Of a DNA stretch of 64,000 nucleotides, positions 41,400-50,226 are shown in pieces. A program made the translations under genes and the position numbers. Position 1 is the stretch's first letter. Each line of letters opens with the position of its first letter. The notes below the pieces were generated by a model that saw nothing but the letters and a program-made list of their open reading frames with translations, did no database searches and was not told the origin of the DNA. This DNA is from Brevinematales bacterium. GTDB lineage: Bacteria > Spirochaetota > Brevinematia > Brevinematales > GWF1-51-8. The stretch covers positions 24,021 to 88,020 of the forward strand of contig JAGVBZ010000007.1 in the NCBI GenBank assembly GCA_020059465.1, in the 5' to 3' direction.

Positions 41400-41500
41400 A
41401 TTACAGTATTATATATGGAATGCTTTTATCGGATTGGGAACGGCGCTTTAGACGTTCATGAGTCAATGGACGGCGCCGGATTCGGGTAGTATGCAAAGTA
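41400..41500 (+). ncRNA. Candidate structured RNA element, copy B
   Basis: Partner of the element at 35959. After the 41-base conserved start, GAACGGCGC (41438-41446) can pair with GCGCCG (41473-41478) and the nearby TTC (41481-41483). AATGGACGGC sits in the same place as AATGGGCGGC in copy A. Arms differ in sequence (GGGGC against GGCGC) yet still pair, which hints at conserved structure. It lies in the 375-bp gap 41215-41589, about 90 bp before a lipoprotein gene. Confidence 0.45.
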
Positions 41501-41524
41501 TTTGAAAACTAAACGGCGATAAAG

Positions 41525-41553
41525 TTGAAAGTCGGGCATTTCCATGTTAACTT
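41525..41553 (+). promoter_or_regulatory. Candidate promoter for lipoprotein gene
   Basis: TTGAAA (41525-41530), 17 bp and TAACTT (41548-41553), 37 bp before the ATG at 41590. The -10 is weak. Confidence 0.4.
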
Positions 41554-41589
41554 ATAGAAATTGTAGTTTTTGAAATTTTGGAGGTTGCT

Positions 41590-42576
41590 ATGATGCGAAA
41601 GGTTTTTGCGATTTTTGGGGTTCTTATGGTGACGTTGTTCCTGTCGTTCTGCGCGGGAGTGCTGGAAAACAAAGTAGAAGATATGCCGTCCGGGATTTGG
41701 ATGGCTGTACCCGCTTCTTTGGACGACGGCGGAAGCGGGATGAGTCCTACTGCTGCGGCTACGAATAATACTAACGAAGGTCCTGCCTATGGGCATATCA
41801 AGTCGTATGTACGCGCCGCTAAAATTCTTTGCGCCTACGGCGACCAGATTGTCGCCGCCCTCCGCGACGGTTGGACGTTCATGAAGAATAATAAGGGAAC
41901 TGTAGTTAACGTTTCTTTCGGGGGCGGAGGCTGGGCTTATATGAACGATCAGGTTGGCGGAGGATACTATATTTACTACGGCACTAATACCGCCACTACA
42001 AACACCTATTTCGATTGGACTGGAACATCCGGCGCGTATAAAGGCAAACTGGTTCTCTTCCTGAACGGAACCAACGATGTCCCAAAACAGGTTGTAGCGT
42101 TCTTTGACCAGACTCTTGCTGACCGTCAGCTTGAAATCTATGCAAAGTATGACGGAAACGGTGTATGGTTTATCACGAATTTACGGGTACTTCTTGTTGA
42201 ATTGTCTCCCGGCGAAATCAAGGTACAGGCGATGGCCGAGTACGACAGGCCGTATCCTATGGCATGGCAGTTACAGGGTTACGGATATACCTATAGTGAT
42301 GGCGGGGCGATCGCATATGCAACTGGAAAATCGAATGTGACCGTATATTATGGGACAAATTATGTTTATAAGGAATATTTTAACAGTGTGGGGTATACTA
42401 CTTGGAAGATGGGTAACTACGATTTATATAGTAATGATAATACGCTGCTTTTCTCGGGAATGACAAATTCTTCTGACACCTATACCAACGGTACGAAACC
42501 CGCAAGTATCGAAACAATTATTCTCGGTATCGCGCGTCTGACCAGCAGCAAGTATCCTGTGTTAAGCTTACCGTAG
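41590..42576 (+). CDS. Putative lipoprotein of unknown function
   Basis: 328 residues. The N-terminus MMRKVFAIFGVLMVTLFLSF ends at a Cys (lipobox LSFC, relaxed spirochaete type). The mature part is rich in Gly, Tyr, Asn and Thr with many beta strands (GGGGWAYMNDQVGGGYYIYY, VTVYYGTNYVYKEYF) and suits a secreted beta-barrel or beta-sandwich, but no family is recognised. GGAGG is 5 bp before ATG 41590. A strong terminator follows. The candidate RNA element lies upstream. Confidence 0.68.
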   Translation: MMRKVFAIFGVLMVTLFLSFCAGVLENKVEDMPSGIWMAVPASLDDGGSGMSPTAAATNNTNEGPAYGHIKSYVRAAKILCAYGDQIVAALRDGWTFMKNNKGTVVNVSFGGGGWAYMNDQVGGGYYIYYGTNTATTNTYFDWTGTSGAYKGKLVLFLNGTNDVPKQVVAFFDQTLADRQLEIYAKYDGNGVWFITNLRVLLVELSPGEIKVQAMAEYDRPYPMAWQLQGYGYTYSDGGAIAYATGKSNVTVYYGTNYVYKEYFNSVGYTTWKMGNYDLYSNDNTLLFSGMTNSSDTYTNGTKPASIETIILGIARLTSSKYPVLSLP

Positions 42577-42595
42577 AAACAATCTTTCTCTTTCG

Positions 42596-42620
42596 GGGGG
42601 CTGCCTGCAGCCCCCTTTTT
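42596..42620 (+). terminator. Rho-independent terminator of lipoprotein gene
   Basis: GGGGGCTG, CCTG loop, CAGCCCCC and five T, 19 bp after the stop codon. Confidence 0.9.
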
Positions 42621-42621
42621 A

Positions 42622-42650
42622 TTGATAATTCCCTGAATATCGGATAAAAT
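42622..42650 (+). promoter_or_regulatory. Promoter for unknown 536-residue protein
   Basis: TTGATA (42622-42627), 17 bp and TAAAAT (42645-42650). Transcription should begin near 42657, after the ATG at 42651, so the next ATG (42678) is the likely start. The promoter abuts the preceding terminator. Confidence 0.65.
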
Positions 42651-42677
42651 ATGCCATCGCTCAATCCGGGAAACGCA

Positions 42678-44288
42678 ATGCAGGAACAATCGAAGAAACT
42701 TCGTCCGCCTCTCGATGTATGGAAGGAATCGCTTCTCAAGGTAAAATTCACCATTTTCCGTTTCAACTGCGAATGTTTTTGTACTCCCGGACCCGGTGAT
42801 ATGCCTGCGTCACATAGAGCCGTGATGCCTGTATCGAGCCAAGCAGAGATGCTGTCGGGGTTCGAACGGGAATTTTACCTCCGGCAGGCTTACGGCAAAG
42901 GAAAAATCGGGTGGATGAAACGGAAGCGTTTCGAATCGGATTATAAACATCATCGCCATAAGTATCCGCCCCTCTTCAGGATGGAAAATTTAAAGATCGA
43001 TAATCTTACGCCCGCTGCGCCGGGGAATCCTATCGACAGGACACTGATTCCGGGTTACTTCAGGGAATTGAAGATGCCGGAGGGATCGTATTTCGTCAAT
43101 ATGTTCGGGGCGGCGGTCGAACCGATTTCCCCTTTACTGCAGGAAGTTGTCAACGAACTGAAGCGTCTCACCGATAGTCTTGACCCGTCGGGCGAAAAAC
43201 GTGAGCGTCTCGCGTTATACCTGCAGGATATGAAATGGATTGGAGAAATCGCCCAGTTTCTGAAAAAGATATATGCGTATGCCGAACAGAACCGTTTCCC
43301 GCATCTGAAATCGGGGCATCTTCTCGCGTATGTCTGCGGGGCGCGGGTCTTTGCGCTGGACCTTCTCGCCGAGCTCAGGGTGATGGGGTTTGCGGCGGTC
43401 AGCGTGCAGAGTCCGCTGCCGCTCTATACGCTCGTGGATACGTTCGCAAAACGCATGGAATTGATGATGAACGATATTCTGATCGACCTGATTATGCCGC
43501 TTGCCGAGGGAGCGGGGTGGAAGGTAAAGATTGAAAACGGCAGAACAGTGTTTGACGAGCCAGAAACTATAGAACGGGGGTTTTTCTCGTCGGTCGTGGA
43601 TTTTTTCCTCCGGCTTTTCGGCAGAGATAAAAATAAGGAAATTACTCCGGAAGAAACGGTCCCGGAACAGAAAAAAGATACGCCGGTAAAACTGCATTCC
43701 CAGACGCATATCCAGGTGATCGAGAGCAGGGTGTTTTCCGATCTCGCGGGTATGCTCGAGAAGTTTACAACCGAATTACGCAATGACCTTGCGCCGGAAG
43801 TGAACGAGATGGGGAATGTTACCGATTATAGGGCGATGTTCGACCAGATGGATGTATCGCCTGCCGACCGGAAGATCGAACTGAGTACGCATATATTACG
43901 CGGACGGCTGCCGGGCATCGATCCGCTCGACCCCCATTATAAAGACATGATTATCGTCCAATCGACCTATTGGATAATCGACCGGATAGACGACATCCTC
44001 GGATCGTTCCGCATCGGCACAGATGGAATTCCGATGGACGATGCGCGGCGCTTTTCGGAGTCGGTACGCGATCTGTTTATTACCCCGCGCCACGAACTGA
44101 ACGAATCCCTCCAGTACGGAAATTTCCCGCAGTTCCGCATCAATATTCGCCGTCTTTTTTCCTCAAACACCCAGCACGATAAATACTTCGGCCTGATCAA
44201 GCAGATCGCCGATCAGTTGAATAAAGCGCGGGAATACCTCCTGGGCGAGGAGAAAAAGAGTGTCCCTCGTAAAAATATCAAACCCTGA
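42678..44288 (+). CDS. Large soluble protein of unknown function
   Basis: 536 residues, mostly helical, no signal peptide. A central segment (about 195-285) is hydrophobic-helical (LLAYVCGARVFALDLLAELR) and a Lys/Glu-rich linker (about 320-350) separates two halves. A Cys pair (CECFC) lies near residue 35. No catalytic motif or known domain was recognised. Start chosen from the promoter at 42622 and a GGGAAAC site. The ogt gene begins inside its last 29 bp, so it heads an operon with ogt and a radical SAM protein. Confidence 0.7.
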   Translation: MQEQSKKLRPPLDVWKESLLKVKFTIFRFNCECFCTPGPGDMPASHRAVMPVSSQAEMLSGFEREFYLRQAYGKGKIGWMKRKRFESDYKHHRHKYPPLFRMENLKIDNLTPAAPGNPIDRTLIPGYFRELKMPEGSYFVNMFGAAVEPISPLLQEVVNELKRLTDSLDPSGEKRERLALYLQDMKWIGEIAQFLKKIYAYAEQNRFPHLKSGHLLAYVCGARVFALDLLAELRVMGFAAVSVQSPLPLYTLVDTFAKRMELMMNDILIDLIMPLAEGAGWKVKIENGRTVFDEPETIERGFFSSVVDFFLRLFGRDKNKEITPEETVPEQKKDTPVKLHSQTHIQVIESRVFSDLAGMLEKFTTELRNDLAPEVNEMGNVTDYRAMFDQMDVSPADRKIELSTHILRGRLPGIDPLDPHYKDMIIVQSTYWIIDRIDDILGSFRIGTDGIPMDDARRFSESVRDLFITPRHELNESLQYGNFPQFRINIRRLFSSNTQHDKYFGLIKQIADQLNKAREYLLGEEKKSVPRKNIKP

Positions 44289-44766
44289 TATCGGGATTGT
44301 TATCCGGATTGAAAACGGCCTCATCACGCGGATCGAGACCGGGATCGGGGGATTCCCCGATGAGTTCGCTCATGAGGACGAACCGGTATACAGGCAGTTC
44401 AGGGAGTATCTCGATAGAAAAAGTTTCGGCTTCGATCTTAAGTATGACGAGAGCAGGCTGACCGTGTTTCAAAAAACGGTGTACCGCGAACTGGGCAAGA
44501 TACCCGCAGGGCAGACAATTACATATGCCGGGTTGGCCGAACGAATCGGCGGAAGGAAACGGGCGAGGGCGGTCGCGCGGGCGCTTGCCGCGAATCCCTT
44601 CCCGGTATCGGTACCGTGCCATAGAGTCGTCGGCACACGCGGTCTCGGAGGATACTCCGGCGGCTTCGAGCCCGGCCGCGACCCGTTGAGAGGGCTTGTC
44701 TATAAGGTGCGCCTCCTCCGCCACGAAGGGGTCGAGCTTCCCGAGTTTGCGCAATTCCCCCGATGA
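44260..44766 (+). CDS. ogt: Methylated-DNA--protein-cysteine S-methyltransferase
   Basis: 168 residues. The protein repairs O6-alkylguanine by moving the alkyl group to its own Cys. The active-site motif VPCHRVVG has C120; GKIPAGQTITYAGLAERIGG is the helix-turn-helix that flips the base, and RAVARALAANPFPV precedes the active site. The N-terminal domain is short and poorly conserved, as in Ogt. GTG start overlapping the previous gene by 29 bp. Confidence 0.92.
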   Translation: MSLVKISNPDIGIVIRIENGLITRIETGIGGFPDEFAHEDEPVYRQFREYLDRKSFGFDLKYDESRLTVFQKTVYRELGKIPAGQTITYAGLAERIGGRKRARAVARALAANPFPVSVPCHRVVGTRGLGGYSGGFEPGRDPLRGLVYKVRLLRHEGVELPEFAQFPR

Positions 44767-45686
44767 ATGAAGTATTATATACAGACCTCAATTCGTTTCT
44801 CCGGGCACGGTTCGGCGAACGGGTGTACCGGGTTTCGGTGGACGCGGGTTTCACATGCCCGAACCGCGACGGCACGAAGGGACTCGGCGGATGTATCTAC
44901 TGCAGCGAGTCCGGATCGCGCGCGTCGTATGTCGAGCCGGATGTCCCGGTCGCCGAACAGCTTCGGCGCGGGAAGGAACTGATCGCCCGGAGGTACGGAG
45001 TCCGGAAATTCATCGCGTACTTCCAGCCCTATTCGAATACTTATCTCTCCAACGGCGCATCCGTCGAGACCCTCGACCGGATCTATAAGGGCGCGCTCGC
45101 CGGGCCGGATATCGCCGGTATAGCGATCGGTACACGTCCCGATACGGTCGATCCCCGGATCATCGGGCTTCTTTCGGATATCGCGCGGGAACGACTGGTG
45201 ATCCTGGAATACGGCGCGCAGTCGATGAAGGACGTCGTGCTGAAACGGATCAATCGTGGGCACACCGCGGCGGATACGGAAAAAGCGTTCGGGATGTCGC
45301 GCGGGAGGGGGCTTCACCTTGTCGCGCATCTCATTTTCGGCCTGCCGGGCGAGACTTCTGCCGACATGATCGAGGGGGTTATGCGGCTGGCGGAATTGGG
45401 CGCGGACGGGTTCAAGTTCCATCATCTGTATATAGAAAAAAATACCCGTGCGGAACGGATGTATGCCGGCGGGGAAATCGATTTGATGAGCCGGGAAGAG
45501 TATATCGATGTACTTTGCGAGGTGATCGCGCGGCTTCCCGAACGGATAGTCCTGCACCGCGTATTCGGGCAATGCGCCCCGGAAAATTTATCCGCGCCGG
45601 AGTGGACGCTCGATAAGCACGGTAATCTCGATTATCTGCGTAAAGTTCTGCGGGAACGGGGTGTCCGTCAGGGAATAAAAAGTTAG
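44763..45686 (+). CDS. TIGR01212/YhcC family radical SAM protein
   Basis: 307 residues. The [4Fe-4S] ligands lie in GFTCPNRDGTKGLGGCIYCS (C-x12-C-x2-C), the spacing of the YhcC/TIGR01212 group rather than CxxxCxxC. QPYSNTYL, IGTRPDTV and GLPGETSADM are further group motifs. The substrate is not established. The ATG overlaps the ogt stop by 4 bp. The 3' end overlaps the convergent CPBP gene by 4 bp. Confidence 0.9.
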   Translation: MNEVLYTDLNSFLRARFGERVYRVSVDAGFTCPNRDGTKGLGGCIYCSESGSRASYVEPDVPVAEQLRRGKELIARRYGVRKFIAYFQPYSNTYLSNGASVETLDRIYKGALAGPDIAGIAIGTRPDTVDPRIIGLLSDIARERLVILEYGAQSMKDVVLKRINRGHTAADTEKAFGMSRGRGLHLVAHLIFGLPGETSADMIEGVMRLAELGADGFKFHHLYIEKNTRAERMYAGGEIDLMSREEYIDVLCEVIARLPERIVLHRVFGQCAPENLSAPEWTLDKHGNLDYLRKVLRERGVRQGIKS

Positions 45687-46417
45687 AAATACACCACGGC
45701 GATGTCCATAAACACAGCCACCATCCCGTGGAGCAGCATCCCGTACCAGAACGTGCGTGTTTCAAGCGCAAGGATGCTCAGAAATACCCCGGCGATGAAG
45801 GAGCCGATCAGCTCGGGCAGGGGCTTCCCGAAGTGCATGAGTACGAACGGCAATACGCCGATCAGGACGGCGCCCGGCTTGCCGAGTTTCTCCTCGTAGG
45901 GAAAAAGTACGAACGAGTGATAATAAAACTCCCATCCGATGAAGTAACTGAAATAAGCGAGTTGATAAATAATAAAAACACGTGAGTTGATTGCGGCGTA
46001 TTTTGCGAACGGGTAATACTGTTTGAAGTCGGGGAAAAGCTTGACTGCGATGATAATTGCAATCGCCATCAGGACAAACGCACTGAGAAGTAAAGGGATG
46101 CCTATTTTAGGTTTATTAAAAGTGAGGCCGAATTTTTTAAAAACGTTCTTCCCCTCGATAATCAGACCGCCGATAAACGGGATAATAAAAAGATACGCGA
46201 ACGATGAGATAAACCACATCATATATTTCCAGTAATCGATCTCTCCCGGATTGGTGGGATTGACGCCGAATACATTCTTCAGCAGAAATCCATGCGCGCC
46301 GGGATCGAAGCTCAGGTATTTATAGACCAGAAGCGACAGTACGGCGATGGTCATATAAAGAAGCTCTTTTGTCAGATAAGGTTTTACGAATGAGAGCTTG
46401 GAAATTAAATTTTTCAT
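45683..46417 (-). CDS. CPBP family intramembrane protease-like protein
   Basis: 244 residues with about eight membrane segments. The C-terminal half carries CPBP/Abi motifs: WEFYYHSFVLFPYEEKLG (motif 1), FVLMHFGKPLPE (F-x3-H, motif 2) and LLHGMVAVFMD (motif 3). Motif 1 normally reads EExxxR; here there is one Glu and His replaces Arg, so proteolytic activity is uncertain. Substrate unknown. Confidence 0.75.
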   Translation of the reverse strand: MKNLISKLSFVKPYLTKELLYMTIAVLSLLVYKYLSFDPGAHGFLLKNVFGVNPTNPGEIDYWKYMMWFISSFAYLFIIPFIGGLIIEGKNVFKKFGLTFNKPKIGIPLLLSAFVLMAIAIIIAVKLFPDFKQYYPFAKYAAINSRVFIIYQLAYFSYFIGWEFYYHSFVLFPYEEKLGKPGAVLIGVLPFVLMHFGKPLPELIGSFIAGVFLSILALETRTFWYGMLLHGMVAVFMDIAVVYF

Positions 46418-46443
46418 AGATTACCCCGGAAGTAAAGTAGATA

Positions 46444-46472
46444 ATTATAAGACAATTATGTATTCTTGTAAA
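46444..46472 (-). promoter_or_regulatory. Promoter for CPBP gene
   Basis: On the minus strand TTTACA (46472-46467), 17 bp and TATAAT (46449-46444), 27 bp before the ATG. Confidence 0.68.
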
Positions 46473-46504
46473 CTAAAATATTTGCCGAAATAAAGATAAT
46501 ATGT

Positions 46505-46533
46505 TTGACAATAAAGAGAAATAAAATTACAAT
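46505..46533 (+). promoter_or_regulatory. Promoter for response regulator
   Basis: TTGACA (46505-46510), 17 bp and TACAAT (46528-46533). It implies an AT-rich leader of about 140 bases before ATG 46682, in which no known regulatory RNA was recognised. Confidence 0.68.
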
Positions 46534-46681
46534 ATACTGAATATTTGTTCGCCGAATTACTTCAGAGATACGGACTATATATTATATATAGTTATGCGTA
46601 TATTTGGGTTGATATGTGATGAAATGTTATAATATATTATCGAAATATAAATTATTTCTTTTTACATTATGGAGGATGAAA

Positions 46682-47401
46682 ATGGCGAGGGTTTTAATCA
46701 TTGAGGAAGATAAGAACTCCGCGATGGCGATCAAGGACAGTCTGGAATTTGAAGGGTTTGAGGCTATCATATCTCTATCAGGAAAAGACGGACTGAACCG
46801 TGCTTTAAACGAGACCTACGATATCATTTTAATGGAGATTCTGCTCCCTGAGATCGACGGGTATGAGCTCCTCCGCGAATTACGAAAGGTAAAAAAAGAT
46901 ATTCCGGTCATTATATTTTCAGAGAAGAACAACGATGAAGATAAAGTATTCGCGCTGAATCTCGGCGCGGACGATTATGTTACCAAGCCTTTTTCCATGA
47001 TGGAAATGATCGCGCGTATCCGTGCCCAGCTGAGAAGGGTGAACCTTCTCCGCGGCTCGTCTATATCGCATGTCGGACCCTATCCGGGTTACGAACCGGT
47101 TACGATTAAGATCGGCAACTCGCTGGTATACTTAGATAAAATGGTCAGCAAACTGAACGATGACGAATTTCCCCTCACCCCCAAGGAATTGGGTATCATA
47201 CGCCTTCTCTATAAGAACCGCGGTAAGGTTGTCGGACGGGATATGATGATGAAAGAAATATGGGGCGAAGAGGTTTATGTCACCGAACGGGTCATCGATA
47301 CCAACGTTGTATCTATCCGAAAGAAGATCGGCGATACCGGAAGGCGCGCCAAATATATCAAGACCGTCTTCGGCGTAGGATACAAGCTTATCGAGGGGTA
47401 A
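46682..47401 (+). CDS. OmpR/PhoB-type response regulator with Glu replacing the phospho-acceptor Asp
   Basis: 239 residues: receiver domain (1-118) and winged-helix DNA-binding domain (about 140-239; LTPKELGIIRLLYKNRGKVV, TNVVSIRKKIGD, TVFGVGYKL). In the receiver, the strand that should hold the acceptor Asp reads IILMEILLPEIDG, with E52 in its place; the DNA codon is GAG. The acidic pair is E9-D10, the Ser is in IIFSEKN and the Lys in VTKPFS. Glu often mimics phosphorylation, so the protein may be constitutively active. GGAGG is 6 bp before ATG 46682. No histidine kinase is adjacent. Confidence 0.9.
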   Translation: MARVLIIEEDKNSAMAIKDSLEFEGFEAIISLSGKDGLNRALNETYDIILMEILLPEIDGYELLRELRKVKKDIPVIIFSEKNNDEDKVFALNLGADDYVTKPFSMMEMIARIRAQLRRVNLLRGSSISHVGPYPGYEPVTIKIGNSLVYLDKMVSKLNDDEFPLTPKELGIIRLLYKNRGKVVGRDMMMKEIWGEEVYVTERVIDTNVVSIRKKIGDTGRRAKYIKTVFGVGYKLIEG

Positions 47402-48380
47402 TCTCCCCCAGCGCCCGGCTGAGGCGGCGTATATCGTACACGCTGTGCGCGGTACTCGAATATCCCATCTCGCTCTCTAAAAACACACCCCGGGGAATCA
47501 GTTCAGATAGCGGATACCTGCTGTGGAGCCGGAATATCCCGCCGCGTTGGGCAATCACTAGCCTCTCGGGAACCTTATACCATTTATAATTCCATATCTC
47601 ATGGCGCAGATAATACTTCAGCGTCTCGTTCATCGCGACCGCCAGATAGAGCGGTATCCATTCGCTTTCCGGCGCGAATTTCCCGCCGGAGAGTACCGCC
47701 GCGCACTGCATCCCGTTAGCGGGAATATCCGCGCAGAGTATCATATCGGCGTCATCGAGCGATGCGATAAAACCCTTATTCATCCGGAACGCCGTCCGGT
47801 TCTCGACCGCGATTTTACATTTCGCATTGTATCCGTCCGGCCGGAAATTATCCATCCCGCCGTCGAAATCGACCGGTTCGTAGAGCAGCAGATCGTACGG
47901 CTTGCCCTTCTCCGCGATCTCCGGATTGATGAATGGTAAACCCCGCCCCATGTCGAGCAGATATGACGAGGTGACCCCGACTGCCGCAGGATTGAGGAGA
48001 CGGATTATTGCGGCGAGCGCGGGGGTAATCCCCGAATAGAACGCGATACGCTCGAAACCGGCGAATTCATGGAATGTGCGGATGAGGCGGGAATGGAACT
48101 TATTCGGGAGGCCGGGCGATGTCCCGACCGATATCCCGTTCTTGATAAAGCGGGTGAGAGTGGGTTGATTGTGTCCGAGCGGGACGGTACCGTATCCCAT
48201 CCGGAAATCGATATATTTATTCCCGTCGATATCGTAGAGATACGCCCCTTTCTGCTTGTTCAGTACGAACGGGCATTCGGGAGTCAGGCCGGACTGTGCG
48301 AGTTTCGAGCATGTGGTTGCCGAGATGGGGGCTTTATAGCCGGAAGGATCGGGAAAATCGGACAAGGACGCCTCCGTCAA
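47388..48380 (-). CDS. Class III aminotransferase-fold protein, probably catalytically dead
   Basis: About 330 residues; true class III enzymes such as glutamate-1-semialdehyde aminomutase have about 430. The N-terminus matches well: CPFVLNKQKGAYLYDIDGNK, YIDFRMGYGTVPLGH, and GISVGTSPGLPNKFHSRLI. The pyridoxal-binding core does not: the DEVMTGFR region reads VENRTAFR, without the Asp, and the catalytic Lys region reads CADIPANGMQ, with Asp near 218 where Lys is expected. Start is TTG 48380, or TTG 48365 with GGAGG 5 bp upstream. It overlaps the response regulator gene by 14 bp at the 3' ends. A non-enzymatic or altered role is inferred. Confidence 0.7.
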   Translation of the reverse strand: MTEASLSDFPDPSGYKAPISATTCSKLAQSGLTPECPFVLNKQKGAYLYDIDGNKYIDFRMGYGTVPLGHNQPTLTRFIKNGISVGTSPGLPNKFHSRLIRTFHEFAGFERIAFYSGITPALAAIIRLLNPAAVGVTSSYLLDMGRGLPFINPEIAEKGKPYDLLLYEPVDFDGGMDNFRPDGYNAKCKIAVENRTAFRMNKGFIASLDDADMILCADIPANGMQCAAVLSGGKFAPESEWIPLYLAVAMNETLKYYLRHEIWNYKWYKVPERLVIAQRGGIFRLHSRYPLSELIPRGVFLESEMGYSSTAHSVYDIRRLSRALGEITPR

Positions 48381-48404
48381 TCGGTATTTATATGAACCGC
48401 CGCT

Positions 48405-48437
48405 AAAAAAAGGCGCCGCGCAGGGTTGCGCGACGCC
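48405..48437 (-). terminator. Rho-independent terminator of rny
   Basis: On the minus strand an 11-bp stem (GGCGTCGCGCA/TGCGCGGCGCC, one G-U pair) with ACCC loop is followed by seven T. It begins 18 bp after the rny stop codon. Confidence 0.92.
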
Positions 48438-48454
48438 GTAATGTTTTTATCAAA

Positions 48455-49990
48455 CTATCTCGCGTATTCAACCACACGGGTCTCGCGGATCACGGTGACT
48501 TTAATCTGTCCCGGATACTTCATCGTACTTTCGATTTTCTTCGCGATATCGCGTGCGACTATCAGCGCAGTCTCATCGTTGATCTGCTCGCTGTTTACGA
48601 ATATGCGTATCTCGCGTCCGGCCTGGATGGCGTAAGCCTTGTCCACACCGCCGATGGATGTCGCGATATTCTCCAGCGTATGAAGCCGTTTGATATAATC
48701 CTCGAACGACTCGCGGCGCGCGCCGGGTCTGGAAGCGGAAATCGCGTCGGCGGCAACGATCAGCGAAGCCTCGATGAACTTCGGTTCTGTCTCACCGTGG
48801 TGCGACGCTATCGCATTGATCACGCCCTCGTCCAGCGAGTACTTTCTCAGCACTTCTGCGCCGACCAAAGCATGACTGCCCTCGCCGTTCGATTTGATCG
48901 ATTTGCCGATATCGTGAAGGAGACCCGCGATCTTAGCGTTCTCGACATTACTGCCGATCTCGCCCGCGAGCATGCCAGCGATATTGGCGACCTCGATGGA
49001 ATGATTGTAGATATTCTGACCGTAGCTCGTGCGGTACTTAAGCCGTCCGATATACGGGTAAAGATCGCGAGGCAGGGTGACTTTGAGATCGATGCACGCC
49101 TGCTTTCCGAGCTCGACAATCTCCTGATTGATCTCCTGTTCTACTTTCTGGATCACCTCCTCGATGCGTCCCGGATGGATTCTCCCATCTACGATCAGAC
49201 GCTCGAGAGCGATTTTAGCGATTTCCCGTCGATAAGGATCGAACGAGGAAATCACGACAACTTCGGGTGTATCGTCGATAATCAGGTCGATACCTGCAAT
49301 CGATTCAAACGCCCGGATATTCCGTCCTTCTCTTCCGATGATGCGGCCCTTCATTTCGTCGTTGGGCAGTTGTACGGTGGTAATGGTCTTTTCGGCAGTA
49401 ACCTCGGCCGCGTTTCTTTCGATTGCGGCGACAATAACTTCTCTGGCTTTGCTGTCGGCCTCGTCACGGGCGTCTTCTTCGATCTGCTTGATAAGCTTGA
49501 TCGAATCCCGCTTGGCCTCGTCCACCATTTCGTTTAAAAGCTGCTGTTTCGCCTCTTCGGCCGTCATCTGCGCTACCTTTTCCAGTTCACGGAGATGACG
49601 CTCGTATGCTTTCTGGAGTTCCTGAGATTTTTTCTCAAACTCCTGCTGTAGTCCAGCAAAATCTTTTTCTTTCTTTTCGAGGCTTTCGTACTTCTTTTCC
49701 AGAGAATCTTCTTTTTGGATCAGGCGCCGTTGTAATTGCTGGAGTTCGGTATTCCTTTCGTTGAACTCCCGTTCCAATTGCTTCCGTTCCTGTATGATGT
49801 TGTCCTTTGCTTCGAACAGCATCTCCTTCTTTTTGGCTTCAGCTTCTTTCTCCGCCTCCGCTAAAACCTCTTTAAACTTTTCTTCCGCCGAATGCAAACG
49901 GTATTTTGCGTAAAATACCCGTATCACGTAACCGATTACCAAACCAATTACAAGAAGAGAAGGGTATAAAGCAATCTCTAATGGTGTCAT
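48455..49990 (-). CDS. rny: Ribonuclease Y
   Basis: RNase Y is a membrane-anchored endoribonuclease that starts mRNA decay. 511 residues: N-terminal membrane helix (about 4-24), long coiled coil (about 30-200), KH domain (GRIIGREGRNIRAFESIAG, about 210-270), HD domain with AGLLHDIGKSI, and a C-terminal region ending GQIKVTVIRETRVVEYAR. AAGGGG precedes ATG 49990; the in-frame TTG at 50005 is rejected. Confidence 0.95.
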   Translation of the reverse strand: MTPLEIALYPSLLVIGLVIGYVIRVFYAKYRLHSAEEKFKEVLAEAEKEAEAKKKEMLFEAKDNIIQERKQLEREFNERNTELQQLQRRLIQKEDSLEKKYESLEKKEKDFAGLQQEFEKKSQELQKAYERHLRELEKVAQMTAEEAKQQLLNEMVDEAKRDSIKLIKQIEEDARDEADSKAREVIVAAIERNAAEVTAEKTITTVQLPNDEMKGRIIGREGRNIRAFESIAGIDLIIDDTPEVVVISSFDPYRREIAKIALERLIVDGRIHPGRIEEVIQKVEQEINQEIVELGKQACIDLKVTLPRDLYPYIGRLKYRTSYGQNIYNHSIEVANIAGMLAGEIGSNVENAKIAGLLHDIGKSIKSNGEGSHALVGAEVLRKYSLDEGVINAIASHHGETEPKFIEASLIVAADAISASRPGARRESFEDYIKRLHTLENIATSIGGVDKAYAIQAGREIRIFVNSEQINDETALIVARDIAKKIESTMKYPGQIKVTVIRETRVVEYAR

Positions 49991-50030
49991 ATGTTTCCCC
50001 TTCAAAATTTTTAAAAGTTACACAACCTTA

Positions 50031-50058
50031 ATTTTAATGTAAAATGGGATATAGTCAA
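50031..50058 (-). promoter_or_regulatory. Promoter for rny
   Basis: On the minus strand TTGACT (50058-50053), 16 bp and TAAAAT (50036-50031), 40 bp before the ATG. Confidence 0.58.
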
Positions 50059-50172
50059 GAAAAATAAGGAATTATTTACTAATCGCATAGCTTAGAGTAT
50101 AAATCTTAATTAGATTTCAAACATGCATATATGAAATATATGCCGGACCCTTTTGTTTTATAACTCGTCCAG

Positions 50173-50201
50173 TTGACCTTTCGAAAAAAACGCCCTATAA
50201 T
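50173..50201 (+). promoter_or_regulatory. Promoter for methyltransferase gene
   Basis: TTGACC (50173-50178), 17 bp and TATAAT (50196-50201), 25 bp before the ATG. Confidence 0.8.
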
Positions 50202-50226
50202 AGGAATTATAAAATAAGGAAAAACT

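Noticed and set aside
48427..48470. GC-rich palindrome near rny considered as part of the repeat family
   Set aside because: It shares no box with the 127-bp repeats and has the perfect stem and T-run of a terminator.
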